In this document: piece after piece, positions 61,947-64,000 of the stretch
Layout of the letters: each line of letters opens with the position of its first letter
Position numbering within the stretch: the first letter of the stretch is position 1
DNA from: Paramecium sonneborni
Taxonomy: Eukaryota; Ciliophora; Oligohymenophorea; Peniculida; Parameciidae
Length of the DNA: 64,000 nt
Direction of reading: 5' to 3'
NCBI GenBank assembly: GCA_905182985.1
Contig: CAJJDN010000023.1
Location: 252,598 to 316,597 of the forward strand
Made by a program: the position numbers and the translations under genes
The notes under the pieces: generated by a model
What the model was told of the DNA's origin: nothing
Databases searched by the model: none
Seen by the model: only the letters and a program-made list of their open reading frames with translations

Positions 61947-63495
61947 TCAATAATAATAATAACAATAACAATAATCATATAAACCACATTCACAATAAAG
62001 TTAAAGATAACCTTAAGTTGAAGTAGATTTCTTTTCAAAATTTGGATAGCCTTAATCTTAGTAAGGTTGGAGATAATAATAATAATAATAGAATTAAGAT
62101 AATGTGGCAATTCAAAGAATGAAATACAGAGAAGAACTTGATCGTTAAATATTAGAAAAAAAGAATAGAGAAATGGACTAATAATAAATAAAAAATTAAT
62201 AAGACATTGGTAGAAGACCAGTTAGTAATCCAACAAATGTTTTTGATTATCCTTAAGAGTCTGATTATAGAAATAATCAACCTCCTTAATCTCCTAATTA
62301 TTATTAACCACCACAATCTGCACCAACTGATGACTAATCAAAAGGTAGATTTCTTTAAAGAAGATTTACTAGTGGTTAACCAGAAGATCCATAAAAATAA
62401 GCCTAAAAAGAGTAATATGCAGAAGAATTAAAAAGATAAATGGAGGAAAAAAAAAGAAAGAAAAAATAAGAGGAAGAGGAAAATAGAAGAAGGGATGAAT
62501 TAGAATAACAATAATTTTAGTAATAGTTATTATTAGAGAAAAAGAGATAGGAGGAATAAACAAAATAAAAATATGCTGTATAAATTGATCAGCCTGCTTA
62601 AAATATTTAACCAAAAGAGATAGGAAAAAGAAACAAATAAAAATAAAATATGTAAAATGAGCTACCTTAATAAGATATAATTAAGAAATCGGCTTTATAA
62701 ATACTTTCTCCAGAAAGTGATTTACAAAGAGAATAATTATCATCTATGTAAGATCAAAGACATTAATAGCCATAATAATAATATTTACAGCAATAACAAT
62801 AGCAATAGTAATAGTAATAGTAATAGCATCAGTATTAATAATATTCTCAACCATAATAGCCTATTCAACAAACACCATATTAATAAAATTAATATCATCC
62901 ACCTATGTCTCCATTATAAAATGTTTATAATCAATTTCATTTATAAGATAATTTATAATAATATTAGCAAGTGCTTTTTAATGATCAAAATACTCAACAT
63001 CCTTAAACTATTATGGTTCATTAATAATATTTGATGCAACTTTAATAAAATAGATAAGAAATTGATTTAGTTAGATAAATATTAGAAGAAAAATTGAGAT
63101 TATAATAAATAGAAATGTAGAACTAATTATTAATAGATTAATATTAAAGGAAGGTCATGGATATTTAAAGAGAGTAAAAATTATTTGAGTAAGAAATAAT
63201 CAAATTGTAAGACTTTATTTAAGGTAAATAAAAACGCCCCTTAGATCCAACAGTTTTTGCATCTAGTGTATTTTTTAATGCTTTAGGGAAAAAAGATAAT
63301 TAGAATTTATCACCTCATTAATAATAGATAGCTAACATTTAACCATTAAAAATATCTCCATTTTAATCACCAACAGCTAACTCATAAGCTCATTAATTTT
63401 AAAAATAAATTAAATAATCAGATGTGTCATCTTAATATTCTCATTAATATTAAGAAGCAAATTAATTAATTCTTGAAAAACATTAATAACCATAT

Positions 63496-63590
<95 letters not shown>

Positions 63591-64000
63591 GTAATAATAA
63601 TAGTAATAATAATAATAATAGTAATAATAGTTATAAATTTATAAACCTAAGGGTATAACAGAATCAATGATTGATAATGATGTCGAATTACCAGGAGAAT
63701 CTGAATATGTAAATTATACTGAAGAATAATTAGGAAAAAGTTTTATGCCAGAACTAAGGGAATTAAAATAAAAGACTTAATAATCTTAAAATTTTAAATA
63801 AACAGAAAATGTAAAAACATAATAATCTTAATAATTTAAGACACTTTAATCTTAAAATTTTTCAAATAATGACTCTTAATTAAATTAATAATAAAAATCA
63901 TCTATCACTGATGAAAGTTGTGAATTGCCAACAAATGCAGTTTAGAAATCTATTCCTCCTTAGTTAAGTAGAATTTAAGCAAGTCAGAATGGATAAGATA
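61051..64000 (+). CDS. Gln-rich coiled-coil protein, 3' partial
   Basis: Open from ATG 61051 to the window edge without TGA or need for an intron, 983 codons so far. Alternating charged helices (EEERLRRKNGLGSAYEQEKE, VAIQRMKYREELDRQILEK, LKRQMEEKKRKKKQEEEEN) and Pro/Gln/Tyr-rich linkers (NNQPPQSPNYYQPPQSAPTD). Long polyglutamine runs occur at about 61809-61975, 62760-62830 and 63485-63632. The RMKYREELDRQI pattern resembles centrosome and spindle-pole proteins such as CSPP1, which is a weak inference. It lies 60 bp downstream of the HECT gene. Confidence 0.75.
61809..61975 (+). repeat. TAA-rich polyglutamine tract 1 of the Gln-rich gene
   Basis: Mostly TAA with TAT, CAA and TAG triplets, in frame, encoding Gln interrupted by Tyr and Asn. 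It produces Leu- or Asn-rich shadow frames on other phases. Confidence 0.85.
63485..63632 (+). repeat. Near-perfect (TAA)n polyglutamine tract 2 of the Gln-rich gene
   Basis: About 48 consecutive triplets, nearly all TAA with a few TAG and one TAC, in the coding frame. This is the purest microsatellite in the window and the likeliest to be length-polymorphic or misassembled. Confidence 0.88.

Noticed and set aside
61615..62110. Poly-Leu and poly-Ile frames on the minus strand.
   Set aside because: They are complements of the in-frame TAA-rich polyglutamine tract of the plus gene.
63473..63658. A polyasparagine frame.
   Set aside because: It is a phase-shifted reading of the (TAA)n tract that encodes Gln in the frame open from 61051.

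Overview
The window reads as macronuclear DNA of a Paramecium-type ciliate. It is extremely AT-rich, and conserved proteins (nuclear cap-binding protein CBP80, a GH38 alpha-mannosidase, Ku70, elongin C, importin alpha, mitochondrial EF-Ts, a HECT ubiquitin ligase) are readable only if TAA and TAG code for glutamine and TGA is the sole stop. Coding sequence is cut by about 66 tiny introns, almost all 22-34 nt, starting GTA and ending TAG, CAG or, surprisingly often, AAG. For every multi-exon model given here the exon total is a multiple of three.

Layout. 1-6 kb: 3' end of a gene with repeated LamG-like domains, a mahogunin-type RING E3 ligase (minus), a coiled-coil protein, a GSK3-like kinase. 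6-18 kb: mostly unrecognised or coiled-coil proteins, an SDS22-like leucine-rich-repeat protein and a zf-4CXXC_R1 (CDCA7-type) zinc-finger protein. 18-26 kb: a C2-like protein, CBP80, a lysosomal-type alpha-mannosidase and a cysteine-rich membrane protein. 26-39 kb: a small basic protein, a DHHC palmitoyltransferase, a PB1 protein, elongin C, an AGC kinase, Ku70, a helix-turn-helix protein, the E2F partner DP and a membrane-anchored protein. 39-47.6 kb: a 1284-residue protein, importin alpha, EF-Ts and a divergent UDP-sugar pyrophosphorylase. 47.7-64 kb: two unknown genes only 6 bp apart, a 3359-residue HUWE1/UPL-type HECT ligase and the start of a glutamine-rich coiled-coil protein that runs off the end.

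The genes are housekeeping and regulatory and are not arranged in a pathway cluster. Packing is very tight: two divergent start codons lie 10 bp apart, and two convergent stops are separated by 7 bp. Two direct duplications of about 1.1 kb, each split by a single N, look like unmerged contig overlaps and duplicate parts of four genes. The most interesting signal is an unusually long (106 nt), GC-richer intron in the DP gene that carries E2F/DP-like sites, suggesting autoregulation. A 24 percent share of AAG 3' splice sites is also unexpected. No tRNA, rRNA, CRISPR array or convincing transposon was seen.
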